NCBI GenBank assembly: GCA_002339725.1
Contig: DDKN01000062.1
Span: 1 to 20,111, forward strand
From: Thiobacillus sp. UBA2597
Lineage (GTDB): Bacteria > Pseudomonadota > Gammaproteobacteria > Burkholderiales > Thiobacillaceae
DNA length: 20,111 nucleotides
Direction of reading: 5' to 3'
A program made the translations under genes and the position numbers. A model generated the notes under the pieces. It had not been told where the DNA came from. It did not search any database and worked only from the letters and a program-made list of their open reading frames with translations. Below, piece after piece: positions 1-10,554 of the stretch (position 1 is the first letter of the stretch; the number at the start of each line of letters is the position of its first letter).

Positions 1-100
1 GCTCGGCTGCGAACCCGGGGGGTTCTCATCAGCCCCCCGCTCACCAAACAACAAAGCCGACCTCGGGTCGGCTTTCTTGTTTGGCGGAGAGGGGGGGATT
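1..100. repeat. Direct repeat, copy 1 (carries terminator and 3' fragment of tRNA-Ser)
   Basis: This block is identical to 181-280 except for one base (T at 63, C at 243, in the hairpin loop). It holds the terminator hairpin of the tRNA-Ser gene and, at 82-100, the last 19 nt of the tRNA gene as read on the minus strand: CCA, discriminator G, the 3' acceptor strand, the 3' T-stem strand and three bases of the T-loop. Identity stops inside the T-loop and the rest of the tRNA is absent. The repeat may continue upstream, because the window begins at its first visible base. Confidence 0.95.
44..84 (-). terminator. Duplicate copy of the tRNA-Ser terminator hairpin
   Basis: Same imperfect palindrome as 224-264, with its single difference at position 63 in the loop. 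It follows only the 19-nt tRNA 3' fragment, so it no longer ends a gene that can be seen here. It would act as a second-line terminator for minus-strand read-through. Confidence 0.6.
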
Positions 101-180
101 GCTCGGGCTGCGCTTTGGCGCATCCCTCGTCCCTGCGCTGCGCTTCGGGACCGCACCTTCGGTGCGTCCAGCCGAGCGGT

Positions 181-280
181 GCTCGGCTGCGAACCCGGGG
201 GGTTCTCATCAGCCCCCCGCTCACCAAACAACAAAGCCGACCCCGGGTCGGCTTTCTTGTTTGGCGGAGAGGGGGGGATT
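181..280. repeat. Direct repeat, copy 2 (joined to intact tRNA-Ser)
   Basis: Second copy of the 100-bp repeat, offset by exactly 180 bp. Here the tRNA 3' end continues into the complete tRNA-Ser gene. The 80 bp between the copies (101-180) are not repeated elsewhere in the window; they hold a GCACC/GGTGC hairpin at about 152-166 and GCTGCGC-like strings, with no credible gene. A second G6/C6 inverted repeat (197-202 with 213-218) lies inside the unit. Confidence 0.95.
224..264 (-). terminator. Rho-independent terminator of tRNA-Ser
   Basis: A 10-bp GC-rich stem (233-242 pairs with 246-255) begins shortly after the tRNA 3' end when read on the minus strand. The T-rich tract TTTGTTGTTT follows. 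The flanks CCAAACAA and TTGTTTGG also pair, so the whole 41-bp block is a near-symmetric palindrome. The outer arm overlaps the encoded CCA end of the tRNA. Confidence 0.8.
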
Positions 281-352
281 CGAACCCCCGATACGGGAGA
301 CCCGTATGCCGGATTTCGAATCCGGTGCATTCGACCACTCTGCCACCTCTCC
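262..352 (-). tRNA. tRNA-Ser (anticodon CGA)
   Basis: Read on the minus strand, the gene folds as a class II tRNA of 91 nt including an encoded CCA (262-264). The acceptor stem is GGAGAGG with CCTCTCC, and the discriminator is G as usual for serine. The anticodon stem CCGGA/TCCGG encloses the loop TTCGAAA, giving anticodon CGA, which reads UCG codons. A long variable arm (about CATACGGGTCTCCCGTAT) and the T-loop TTCGAAT complete the fold. UCG is a favoured codon in GC-rich genomes. A terminator follows directly and a sigma-70-like promoter lies about 40 nt upstream. Confidence 0.97.
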
Positions 353-399
353 AGGTGACGGCTTGCGCTGGGGTTTGGCGTGCGCGCGAAAAGTCCGGC

Positions 400-428
400 A
401 GTATAGAGGCCGCGCCCGGCTTGTTCAA
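400..428 (-). promoter_or_regulatory. Probable sigma-70 promoter of tRNA-Ser
   Basis: On the minus strand TTGAAC (423-428) and TATACT (400-405) are separated by exactly 17 bp, which puts the start near 393, about 40 nt before the mature tRNA 5' end. A GC-rich stretch follows the -10 box, as is common at stable RNA promoters. The -35 hexamer lies over the centre of a perfect 10-bp inverted repeat (414-435). Confidence 0.65.
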
Positions 429-435
429 GCCGGGC
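414..435. repeat. Perfect 10-bp inverted repeat over the tRNA promoter
   Basis: GCCCGGCTTG at 414-423 and its exact reverse complement at 426-435 are separated by two bases. No T-tract follows on either strand, so a terminator is unlikely. It covers the -35 region of the tRNA-Ser promoter and lies just upstream of the plus-strand gene at 458. It could be an operator or a cruciform; the sequence does not decide. Confidence 0.7.
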
Positions 436-457
436 AATCGAGAGAAAGGGCGCAGGG

Positions 458-1096
458 TTGGCAAGTGGCTTGATGTTGTTGGTGCGCTGGACGGCCCTGC
501 TGCGGCTGGCTGGGCTGCTTGTCGGCGCCTGGGTTTTCGGCCCGGGTCCGGCCCTGGCGGGCGAGGGCTGGCCCGAGTTCCGCAGCCGCCTGCTCGAGTT
601 CCATGAAAGGTCGATCGCACAGAGCCCCGTCCGGGTCGAGCAAGGCGCGGTGCTGCCTTACGCGGGGCTGGCGGCCAAGGATTTCTTCTATCAGGACATC
701 GATTATTACGACCGGGCCACCGGCCGTCTGATCAGCCACATCCGACGTTCGCCCGAACCGCCGTATCAACATTATGAAATCGAGGTCTATGTCTATGACG
801 CTCAGGGCCGGGTCAGTCGCGACTTCGCCGCCCTGACCCTGCCGTGGCAGTTGGCGCATCCGGCCCGCACCTTCATCAATCTGCATGATTATCCGGGCAA
901 GTTGCATGCCATCCGGCAATTCGACGCCTCGGGCGAGATCATATACGAGTCCTGCGTCGGCAGCCTCGAGGGACGCCCGCTGAATCTGCAACTGGAGGCC
1001 TACGAGATCGGACCGAAAGTGCGGGCCATGCCGGACTATCAGGCCTGTTTCGCCCGTCTGCCGCTGCAGGCCGGGGCGTATCGGGTGCCGCATTAG
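458..1096 (+). CDS. Exported protein of unknown function (212 aa)
   Basis: I do not recognise the family. The N-terminus is a clear signal peptide: Arg10 and Arg16, a hydrophobic core around residues 17-32, and an Ala-Leu-Ala cleavage site after about residue 34. The mature part is about 178 residues with no further membrane segment, so it is probably periplasmic. It is rich in short aromatic, strand-like segments of the type YYDRATGRLISH, YVYDAQGRVS and QFDASGEIIY, which loosely recall YD or MORN-like hairpins. Two cysteines (166 and 197) could form a disulfide. The start is uncertain: TTG 458 has a purine-rich GAGAAAGGG nine bases upstream, while ATG 473 lacks a ribosome site but still leaves a signal peptide. 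mltF follows 104 bp downstream with its own promoter-like sequence. That the gene is real is fairly sure; its function is unknown. Confidence 0.75.
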   Translation: MASGLMLLVRWTALLRLAGLLVGAWVFGPGPALAGEGWPEFRSRLLEFHERSIAQSPVRVEQGAVLPYAGLAAKDFFYQDIDYYDRATGRLISHIRRSPEPPYQHYEIEVYVYDAQGRVSRDFAALTLPWQLAHPARTFINLHDYPGKLHAIRQFDASGEIIYESCVGSLEGRPLNLQLEAYEIGPKVRAMPDYQACFARLPLQAGAYRVPH

Positions 1097-1104
1097 GGCG
1101 GCTT

Positions 1105-1132
1105 TTGGCGACCATGGCTTCCCGCCTATAAT
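1105..1132 (+). promoter_or_regulatory. Probable promoter of mltF
   Basis: A perfect -10 hexamer TATAAT (1127-1132) lies 16 bp after TTGGCG (1105-1110), between the unknown exported protein and mltF. The predicted start near 1139 would leave a leader of about 60 nt. The -35 match is only partial. Confidence 0.5.
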
Positions 1133-1200
1133 CGAGCACCGGTTGCCGGCGATTGCCACGGTGGCCCGGTGCCAACCCGAAAGGCGGTGTTCTGACTGTG

Positions 1201-2586
1201 ATGCCTCTATCCGCATGCCAGAAGCCCGGCAGGTCGAGTTTGCTGTGCGGCATGGCGCTGGCGCTGGTGGCCATGCTGCTGGCCGCATGCAGCCCCAAGC
1301 CTCTGGAAAGTCCCGATCAGACCGGCACCCTGGTGGTGGTCACCCGGGGCAGCCCGACCACCTACTACATCAGCCCGGCGGGTGAGCCGACCGGTTTCGA
1401 ATACGATCTGGTCAAGCGCTTTGCCGAGGCCAATGGCTGGCAGCTTAGGATCGAGCCGGTCGCCAGTCTCGACCAGTTGTTCGAGCGGCTCGATGCCGGC
1501 ACCGCCCATCTGGCGGCGGCCGGCCTGTCGGCCACGCCCGCACGCGATCTCAAATACACCTTGGGCCCGAAGTATGGCGAGGTGACCGAGCAGGTCATCT
1601 GTCGCAGCGGCAAGACCATGCCGAGCCGGCCCAAGGATCTGGCCGGCCTGCGGATCGAGGTGGTGGCCAACAGCAGCCATATCGATGCGCTCTGGTGGCT
1701 GCGGCTGCGCCATCCGGGCGTGAAATGGGCGGAGATCCAGGCCTCGGGCGAGGATGAATTGCTCGACCGGGTGCAAACCGGCTTGTCCGATTGCACCGTG
1801 GCGGATTCGACCACGTTCACCATCGCGCGTCATTTTTACCCGGATATCGGGGTGGCGATGGAACTGGGCAAGCCGCGCGCCCTGGTTTGGCTGATGCCGA
1901 AAAACACCGTGCGCCCCCTGCGCGACAAGCTCGAGACTTTCTTCAGCGGCATCAAAACGAGCGGCGTGCTCAAACAGCTGCAGGAGCGCTACTTCGGCCA
2001 TATCGAGCGTCTTGAGGAGGCCGATGTGCGCGGCATACTCGAGCGGCGCAGCACGCTGCTTGCCCGCTACAAGCCCCTGTTCCATCAGGCGCAGATCGCC
2101 ACCGGCCTGGACTGGCGCTTTCTCGCGGCCCTGGCCTATCAGGAATCGCAGTGGAATCCCAATGCCACGTCGCCCACCGGGGTGCGCGGCATGATGATGC
2201 TGACGGGGGAAACGGCGGACCGGCTTGGCGTGAAGAACCGGCTCGATCCTTTGGAGAGCATTCTGGGCGGCGCGCGTTATGTCCTGATGCTCAAGGAGGG
2301 TCTGCCCCTGCGCATCCAGGAGCCCGACCGCACCTGGCTCGCGCTCGCCGCCTACAACATGGGCATGGCCCATCTGGAGGATGCCCGCCGCCTGACCGCC
2401 AGCCTGGGCAGGAACCCGGATGCCTGGAAGGATGTGAAGGACGTGCTGCCGCTGTTGGCGCAGTCGGCCTATCAGGACCGGCTGCGCTTCGGTTATGCGC
2501 GGGGCGGCGAGGCCCGCTATCTGGTGGAGAACGTGCGCATCTATTACGACATCCTGCTCAAGTACGAGCCGGCGTATCAGCCCTAG
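1201..2586 (+). CDS. mltF: Membrane-bound lytic murein transglycosylase F (MltF)
   Basis: The protein would cleave the MurNAc-GlcNAc bond of peptidoglycan without water, leaving 1,6-anhydro-MurNAc ends; MltF enzymes are outer-membrane lipoproteins facing the periplasm. From ATG 1201 it has 461 aa, close to the family norm. Residues 1-30 are a lipoprotein signal with lipobox LLAAC (Cys30). Residues about 42-268 form a solute-binding-protein-like domain (TLVVVTRGSPTTYY, then GFEYDLVKRFA), which in MltF is regulatory. Residues about 285-461 are a goose-type lysozyme/SLT domain with catalytic Glu315 in YQESQWNP, then SPTGVRGMMMLT and the AAYNMG motif. Starts further upstream (TTG 1153, GTG 1198) are open. 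I prefer ATG 1201 because it leaves a normal lipoprotein signal; AAGG at 1181-1184 is rather far away. The gene converges on serS with 9 bp between the stops and no terminator in the gap. Confidence 0.93.
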   Translation: MPLSACQKPGRSSLLCGMALALVAMLLAACSPKPLESPDQTGTLVVVTRGSPTTYYISPAGEPTGFEYDLVKRFAEANGWQLRIEPVASLDQLFERLDAGTAHLAAAGLSATPARDLKYTLGPKYGEVTEQVICRSGKTMPSRPKDLAGLRIEVVANSSHIDALWWLRLRHPGVKWAEIQASGEDELLDRVQTGLSDCTVADSTTFTIARHFYPDIGVAMELGKPRALVWLMPKNTVRPLRDKLETFFSGIKTSGVLKQLQERYFGHIERLEEADVRGILERRSTLLARYKPLFHQAQIATGLDWRFLAALAYQESQWNPNATSPTGVRGMMMLTGETADRLGVKNRLDPLESILGGARYVLMLKEGLPLRIQEPDRTWLALAAYNMGMAHLEDARRLTASLGRNPDAWKDVKDVLPLLAQSAYQDRLRFGYARGGEARYLVENVRIYYDILLKYEPAYQP

Positions 2587-2595
2587 GCTTGCGGC

Positions 2596-3867
<1,272 letters not shown>

Positions 3868-3971
3868 GAAAAATACAGCTTCATGAGCGCAATTGGAAAA
3901 CCCGGATTTTACCGGGCCGACCGTTCGAATTCGACCGGCTCGGCCGTTCGGAGCCGAATTTGCCGGAAAAA

Positions 3972-6611
<2,640 letters not shown>

Positions 6612-6646
6612 GGGCGCAGTTTAGCGCAAGCCCGGCGGGGCATCCC

Positions 6647-8431
6647 TCAGAAGCCGAGGCTGCGCGCGCCCTGGTAGAACAGGAAGCTCACCAGCCAGGC
6701 GAGGCTGAGCGGCCAGGCGGTGCTGAGCAGGGTGAACCCCCAGCTTTTGGATTCCTGACGGATGGTCGACAGGGTGGCCAGGCAGGGCGTGTAGATCAGG
6801 GTAAACAGCATGAAGCTGTAGGCCTGCACCCAATCGAGCTTGGCTGCCAGCAGGTTGGCCAGCTCGTTGCCGCCCAGGCCATAGATCACGGCCAGTGCGC
6901 CGATCACGATCTCCTTGGCGACGAAGCCGAAGATCAAGGCGATGGAGAGCAGGCTGTCGAGCCCGATCGGCGCCAGCACCGGTGCGGCCAGGGCGGCCAG
7001 GCGCCCGGCCAGGGTCTCGGCGCTGGCCGGTGCCGCATCGAAGGGATAATGGGTGAGGAACCAGACCAGCACGACACCGATGACGATGAAACCGCCGGCC
7101 GCCCTGAGGAACTGCCTGGCGTGACGCCAGGCCTCGAGCAGCAAAAAGCGCGGGGTGGGCAGGCGATAGGGCGGCAGTTCCAGCAGCAGGGGCTCGCGGC
7201 TGGTATAGCGCCGGCGCCAGATCAAGGCGGTGAGCAGGGCGAGCCCGAAGCTCATGAGATAGAGCGAGAACAGCACCAAAGGCGCGATGCTCGGGGCGAA
7301 GATGGCGCTGATGAAGAACAGGAACACCTGCAGCCGGGCCGAGCAGAGCGAGAACGGGATCGTCAGCATGCTCAGGCGGCGCAGGCCCGAGGCGCGCATC
7401 ACCCGGGTGCCCAGGATGGCCGGCACGTTGCAGCCGAAACCCATCAGCTGCATGACGAAGGCGCGGCCGTCCAGGCCGAGCCGGTGCATCAGGGCATCCA
7501 TCAGGAAGGCGGCGCGCGAGAGATAACCGCTGTCCTCCACCACGGCCATGACCAGGAAGAAGACGATGATGATGGGCAGAAAGGTGAGCACCGTGCCCAG
7601 ACCATCGTACAGGCCTTCGATCAGGAAACTTCGCACATCGGGCGGCAGGCCCTGGGCAGCGGGTAGCAGCCAGGCATCCTTGAAGCTGCCAAGCAGCCAG
7701 TCCAGGCCATCCTGCAACGGCGTGCCGAGGCTGTAGATGACCTGGAAGGCGAGAAACATCAGGGCGAAGAACAGCGGCAGGCCGAACCAGGGGTGGAGCA
7801 TGAAGTGATCGATGCGGTCGGTGACGCTGGCCGGCAGCTGCACCGGCGCGCTGACGCTCTGGCTGACCAGCGCTGTCAGTTCCTGCTCGATCGAGTCGTC
7901 CTGGCCGAAGGCGGCCTTGTCGGCCAGTTGCAGTTTGGGGTGCCGATGCAGCTGCTCGACCAGGACCTGGCGGGCCGGTTCGAAGCCGCTGCCGAACTTG
8001 GCCGACAGCGTGCAGACCGGCGCGCCGAGGGCCTGCGCCAGGCGCTCGGCATCGACCCGCACCCCCAGCTTGTTCGCCTCGTCTGCCATGTTGAGCAGCA
8101 GCACCATGGGCAGGCCCAGGGTTTTGAGCTGCAGGGGCAGGGCGAGCTGGCGATCGAGCTGGGTCGCGTTGAGCACGACCACGAGGAGATTGACCGGCTG
8201 GCTCTCCAGGAAGCGGCGCACCACCAGTTCGTCCTCGGAGAAGCCGTGCAGGTTGTAGATGCCGGGCAGGTCGACCACCTCGACCATGGCGTCGCCCAGC
8301 AGGATCTTGGCCGACAGGAGATCGACCGTGATGCCCGGCCAGTTGCCGATGCGGGCACCGGCTCCGGTCAGCCGGTTGAAGAAGGTGGATTTGCCCGTGT
8401 TGGGCATGCCCAGCAGGGCGATGCGTTTCAT
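6647..8431 (-). CDS. feoB: Ferrous iron transport protein B (FeoB)
   Basis: A GTP-dependent inner-membrane Fe2+ importer of 594 aa. The N-terminal G domain has G1 GMPNTGKST (8-16), a G2 Thr near 35, G3 DLPG (54-57), G4 NMAD (114-117) and G5 SAK (143-145), followed by a helical GDI-like region to about 200. The membrane part has two Gate regions: GFGCNVPAI with Cys334 followed by CSARLQVF (Cys363), and FGFVAKEIVIGAL (501-513), then YTPCLATL (547-554) near the end. It is shorter than the roughly 770-aa enterobacterial protein; it lacks the C-terminal cytoplasmic extension and matches the short FeoB form. Its ATG overlaps the feoA stop by 4 bp (ATGA), indicating translational coupling. No feoC follows; the next gene is the hybrid kinase. 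Confidence 0.97.
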   Translation of the reverse strand: MKRIALLGMPNTGKSTFFNRLTGAGARIGNWPGITVDLLSAKILLGDAMVEVVDLPGIYNLHGFSEDELVVRRFLESQPVNLLVVVLNATQLDRQLALPLQLKTLGLPMVLLLNMADEANKLGVRVDAERLAQALGAPVCTLSAKFGSGFEPARQVLVEQLHRHPKLQLADKAAFGQDDSIEQELTALVSQSVSAPVQLPASVTDRIDHFMLHPWFGLPLFFALMFLAFQVIYSLGTPLQDGLDWLLGSFKDAWLLPAAQGLPPDVRSFLIEGLYDGLGTVLTFLPIIIVFFLVMAVVEDSGYLSRAAFLMDALMHRLGLDGRAFVMQLMGFGCNVPAILGTRVMRASGLRRLSMLTIPFSLCSARLQVFLFFISAIFAPSIAPLVLFSLYLMSFGLALLTALIWRRRYTSREPLLLELPPYRLPTPRFLLLEAWRHARQFLRAAGGFIVIGVVLVWFLTHYPFDAAPASAETLAGRLAALAAPVLAPIGLDSLLSIALIFGFVAKEIVIGALAVIYGLGGNELANLLAAKLDWVQAYSFMLFTLIYTPCLATLSTIRQESKSWGFTLLSTAWPLSLAWLVSFLFYQGARSLGF

Positions 8432-8658
8432 GGCGCGAGGCGGATGCCGATCTGGGCGGCCTCGTTGCGGCGCAGCATGAGATCGGTGTGGCCGATGCGC
8501 ACCTGCATCGGCCCCTTGAGCGGGGCGAGCCGGATCACCTCGATCGTATTGCCGGGGCGCAGGCCCAGCCCGGCCATGCGGCGGCCCAGCTCCTGCCCGA
8601 CGTGAAGGTCGGTGATGATGCCGCGCATGTGCGGTTTGAGTTGGTCCAGGGAGGTCAT
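8428..8658 (-). CDS. feoA: Ferrous iron transport protein A (FeoA)
   Basis: A small cytoplasmic SH3-like protein (76 aa) needed for FeoB activity. It shows the family pattern: a central GRRMAGLGLRPGNTIEVI, in which a Met/Leu-rich LGLRPG turn leads into beta strands, then PMQVRIGHTDLMLRRNEA and a C-terminal IGIRLAP. It is the first gene of the feo operon, with a Fur box 15 bp upstream of its ATG and a 4-bp overlap with feoB. The ribosome site is weak. Confidence 0.95.
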   Translation of the reverse strand: MTSLDQLKPHMRGIITDLHVGQELGRRMAGLGLRPGNTIEVIRLAPLKGPMQVRIGHTDLMLRRNEAAQIGIRLAP

Positions 8659-8672
8659 GCGGGTCTCATAGC

Positions 8673-8691
8673 GTGAGAATGATTCTCATGC
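8673..8691 (-). promoter_or_regulatory. Fur box of feoAB
   Basis: The core 8674-8688 is a perfect 7-1-7 palindrome, TGAGAATCATTCTCA on the minus strand, which differs from the consensus TGATAATnATTATCA only at the symmetric fourth positions of each arm. One further pair extends it (GC at 8671-8672 with GC at 8690-8691). It lies 15 bp before feoA. Fe2+-Fur bound here would repress feoAB when iron is plentiful. Confidence 0.88.
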
Positions 8692-8707
8692 TATCAAATG
8701 CACTCAA
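8679..8707 (-). promoter_or_regulatory. Possible feoA promoter
   Basis: TTGAGT (8702-8707) and AATCAT (8679-8684) are 17 bp apart on the minus strand. The -10 match is four of six and lies inside the Fur box, as expected for a Fur-repressed promoter. Other spacings cannot be excluded. Confidence 0.35.
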
Positions 8708-8741
8708 CGGATGTCCAGGTCTTTTTGAATGGATATGCGCC

Positions 8742-10379
8742 TCAGGGTGGCACCAGCTCCCGCAAACGCTGGGCCCAGTCGGCCGAGTCCTCGGCGCGAA
8801 ACAGCCGGACCTGTCGGGATTCCGCGTCTGTGAAGGGCTCGATCTGCCGCAGTTGCGCTGCCAGCACCGTCAGGTCCGCCTCGGAGGCGTCGTCGGCCCG
8901 GGCCAGGCGTGCCGCGACGCGCTGCCGCAACAGGGCCGGGTCCGCCTGCAGGGCGAGGATATGCACGGGCAGCTGCAGTTGTTCGGCCAGTTGCAGAAAA
9001 GGCGCGCGCTGAGCCTGCTTGAGGAAGGTGGCATCGACGATCACCTCGAAACCGGCCAGCAGCAGCTGGCGCGCCAGCTCATGTAGGCGTTGATAGGTGC
9101 GGCTGCCGGCCGGCTCGGTGTAGATGCCGCCGGGGATGCGGCGACTGTCCTCCAGCGCGGCCAGGCCGAACAGGCGCTTGCGCTCGACGTCGGAACGCAG
9201 GCGCACGGCGCCGCGCTGCTCCAGCAGCTGCTGCGCAAGCCAGGTCTTGCCGCTGCCGGTGACCCCGTGCGTCAGCCACAGCCTGGGCCGGCCCGGCCGG
9301 CTCAGGCACCCGGCCAAAGCCAGGTAGCGCTCGAGCTCGTCGGTACCGGCCTGCGCCTGCAGGGCGCGGATGGCCGACACCTTGGCCCGGACCAGGGCGC
9401 GATAGACCAGATAGAACCGGAACACAGCGAGGCCGGCGTAGTCGCCGGTGTGTTCCAGATAGCGGTTGAGCAGGCGCCAGGCGAGATCGGGGCGTTCGCG
9501 CTGCCTGAGATCCATGAACAGGAAGGCCAGTTCGCTCAGGACGTCGATCCAGCGCAGGCCGGGATTGAACTCGATGCAGTCGAAGATCAGCGGCGCATCA
9601 TCGACCCAGGCGATGTTGCCCAGGTGCAGGTCGCCGTGGCATTCGCGGATGCAGCCGGACTGCTTCCTCTGCGCGAAGCGGGCGGCAAGCCGCTTGCCCT
9701 CTGCTTCGCTCCAGCTTTCCAGCGTGTCGAGCAGGTCGAGGCAGTGCGCGCTCTCCTGCCGGGATTCATGCCCTCTGGGGTAGCGGGTCGGGGTGAGCGT
9801 ATTGGCCTCTGATACTTCTGCGGCGTGCCTGCCCTCAGCCCCCTCCCCACCCCCGGCGGGGGAGGGGAGCAGTTCCCGTATTTGCCTGAAATTTTCTCGG
9901 GCCGGCTGCAGTACGGCCTCGGGCTCGCCGTAGGCCGTGTCGGCGGCTGCCGATGGCAGGCTTTGGTGGAAGCGGGCGACGGCATCGGCGATGGCGTCGA
10001 TCTGAGCCGCCGTGAGTTGGCTGGCCCGGTCGAGCGTGGCCTCGGGCGGAAAGGCGCGCATGCGCACGGCCCATTCCAGCACCGGGCCGTCACCGCCGAT
10101 GCGGGGCGCTGCCGGGCTACCGGTGACGGCAACGACAGCGAGATAGAGGGTCGGCGCCAGCCGGCGGTTGAGGCGGATCTCCTCCTCGCAGAAATGCCGG
10201 CGTTTTTCCAGCGTGCTGAAGTCGAGAAAGCCCAGGTCGAGCGGCTTCTTCAGCTTGTAGGCGAAGTCACCGGCGATCAGCACCCAGGAGATGTGGGTCT
10301 CGATCAGGCGCACGCCGTCCACCGGATGGGGGTAGGCGTCAGGCTGGAGCAGGTTGGCGATCAGGGCGGGGGTGTCCAC
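8742..10379 (-). CDS. APH-like phosphotransferase / AAA P-loop kinase fusion protein
   Basis: A two-domain cytoplasmic protein of 545 aa. Residues about 20-350 resemble an aminoglycoside/choline phosphotransferase fold: FAYKLKKPLDLGFLDFST (N-lobe Lys region), the catalytic loop CHGDLHLGNIAW (247-258, Asp250) and the metal site FDCIEF (266-271). Residues about 366-545 are a P-loop kinase domain with Walker A GVTGSGKT (372-379), DVERKRLFG after the base-binding region and VIVDATFLK (447-454). Proteins of this layout are widespread in proteobacteria and their substrate is not known to me; I do not infer antibiotic resistance. The start is GTG 10379, with GAGG just before it and the usual N-terminus of the family. 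Residues about 171-210 (LLPSPAGGGEG to ESRQES) are a translated DNA repeat inside the APH domain. It is on the same strand as feoA but separated by the Fur box region. Confidence 0.88.
   Translation of the reverse strand: MDTPALIANLLQPDAYPHPVDGVRLIETHISWVLIAGDFAYKLKKPLDLGFLDFSTLEKRRHFCEEEIRLNRRLAPTLYLAVVAVTGSPAAPRIGGDGPVLEWAVRMRAFPPEATLDRASQLTAAQIDAIADAVARFHQSLPSAAADTAYGEPEAVLQPARENFRQIRELLPSPAGGGEGAEGRHAAEVSEANTLTPTRYPRGHESRQESAHCLDLLDTLESWSEAEGKRLAARFAQRKQSGCIRECHGDLHLGNIAWVDDAPLIFDCIEFNPGLRWIDVLSELAFLFMDLRQRERPDLAWRLLNRYLEHTGDYAGLAVFRFYLVYRALVRAKVSAIRALQAQAGTDELERYLALAGCLSRPGRPRLWLTHGVTGSGKTWLAQQLLEQRGAVRLRSDVERKRLFGLAALEDSRRIPGGIYTEPAGSRTYQRLHELARQLLLAGFEVIVDATFLKQAQRAPFLQLAEQLQLPVHILALQADPALLRQRVAARLARADDASEADLTVLAAQLRQIEPFTDAESRQVRLFRAEDSADWAQRLRELVPP
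9750..9871. repeat. Palindromic dispersed-type repeat inserted in frame in the APH/AAA gene
   Basis: This stretch contains a perfect 9-bp arm CCCCTCCCC (9840-9848) and its complement (9859-9867), then about 90 bp ending in GGGTAGCGGGTCGGGGTGAG. Its minus-strand translation gives PSPAGGGEG and NTLTPTRYPRG, the peptide signature of the intergenic palindromic repeats common in proteobacterial genomes (usually seen as NTLTPTLSRRER). It keeps the reading frame open. The borders are estimated from where the APH pattern resumes. Confidence 0.7.
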
Positions 10380-10392
10380 GCCCTCATCATAG

Positions 10393-10535
10393 GGAAACGC
10401 TGAATAAATTGCTGCGCGGGCGCATCGCTGCGTTGCGCGGTGCTCCCTCCCTCGCCTATCTCATTGATATGTCTCGGTCGCTGCGCTCCGTGCGCCTTGC
10501 GCTGCATCCCGCTCGCGGCTTTCTTCAGCGTTTCC
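10393..10535. mobile_element. MITE-like element, 143 bp, with terminal inverted repeats and 4-bp target duplication
   Basis: GGAAACGCTGAA at 10393-10404 is the exact reverse complement of 10524-10535. ATAG stands directly outside both ends (10389-10392 and 10536-10539), consistent with a target-site duplication. The inner sequence is partly symmetric, with TATC (10457-10460) and GATA (10466-10469) at the centre, so the whole element can fold as one long imperfect hairpin. It codes for no transposase and has no credible gene. It fills the space between fbpC (stop 10555) and the GTG start (10379) of the APH/AAA gene, so it separates that gene from the fbp operon and occupies its likely promoter region. 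Confidence 0.78.
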
Positions 10536-10554
10536 ATAGCCGGCCTCGGCCCGC

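Noticed and set aside
101..180. CRISPR or tandem spacer array in the repeated region
   Set aside because: Only two 100-bp copies with one 80-bp interval are seen, there are no cas genes, and the repeat is explained by the tRNA end and its terminator.
1153..1200. Earlier TTG or GTG starts for mltF
   Set aside because: They add residues before an otherwise normal lipoprotein signal and have no better ribosome site. ATG 1201 is favoured, though not proven.
8742..10379. Antibiotic-resistance aminoglycoside phosphotransferase
   Set aside because: The APH-like part is fused to a P-loop kinase domain in a widespread chromosomal family. Nothing in the sequence points to drug modification.
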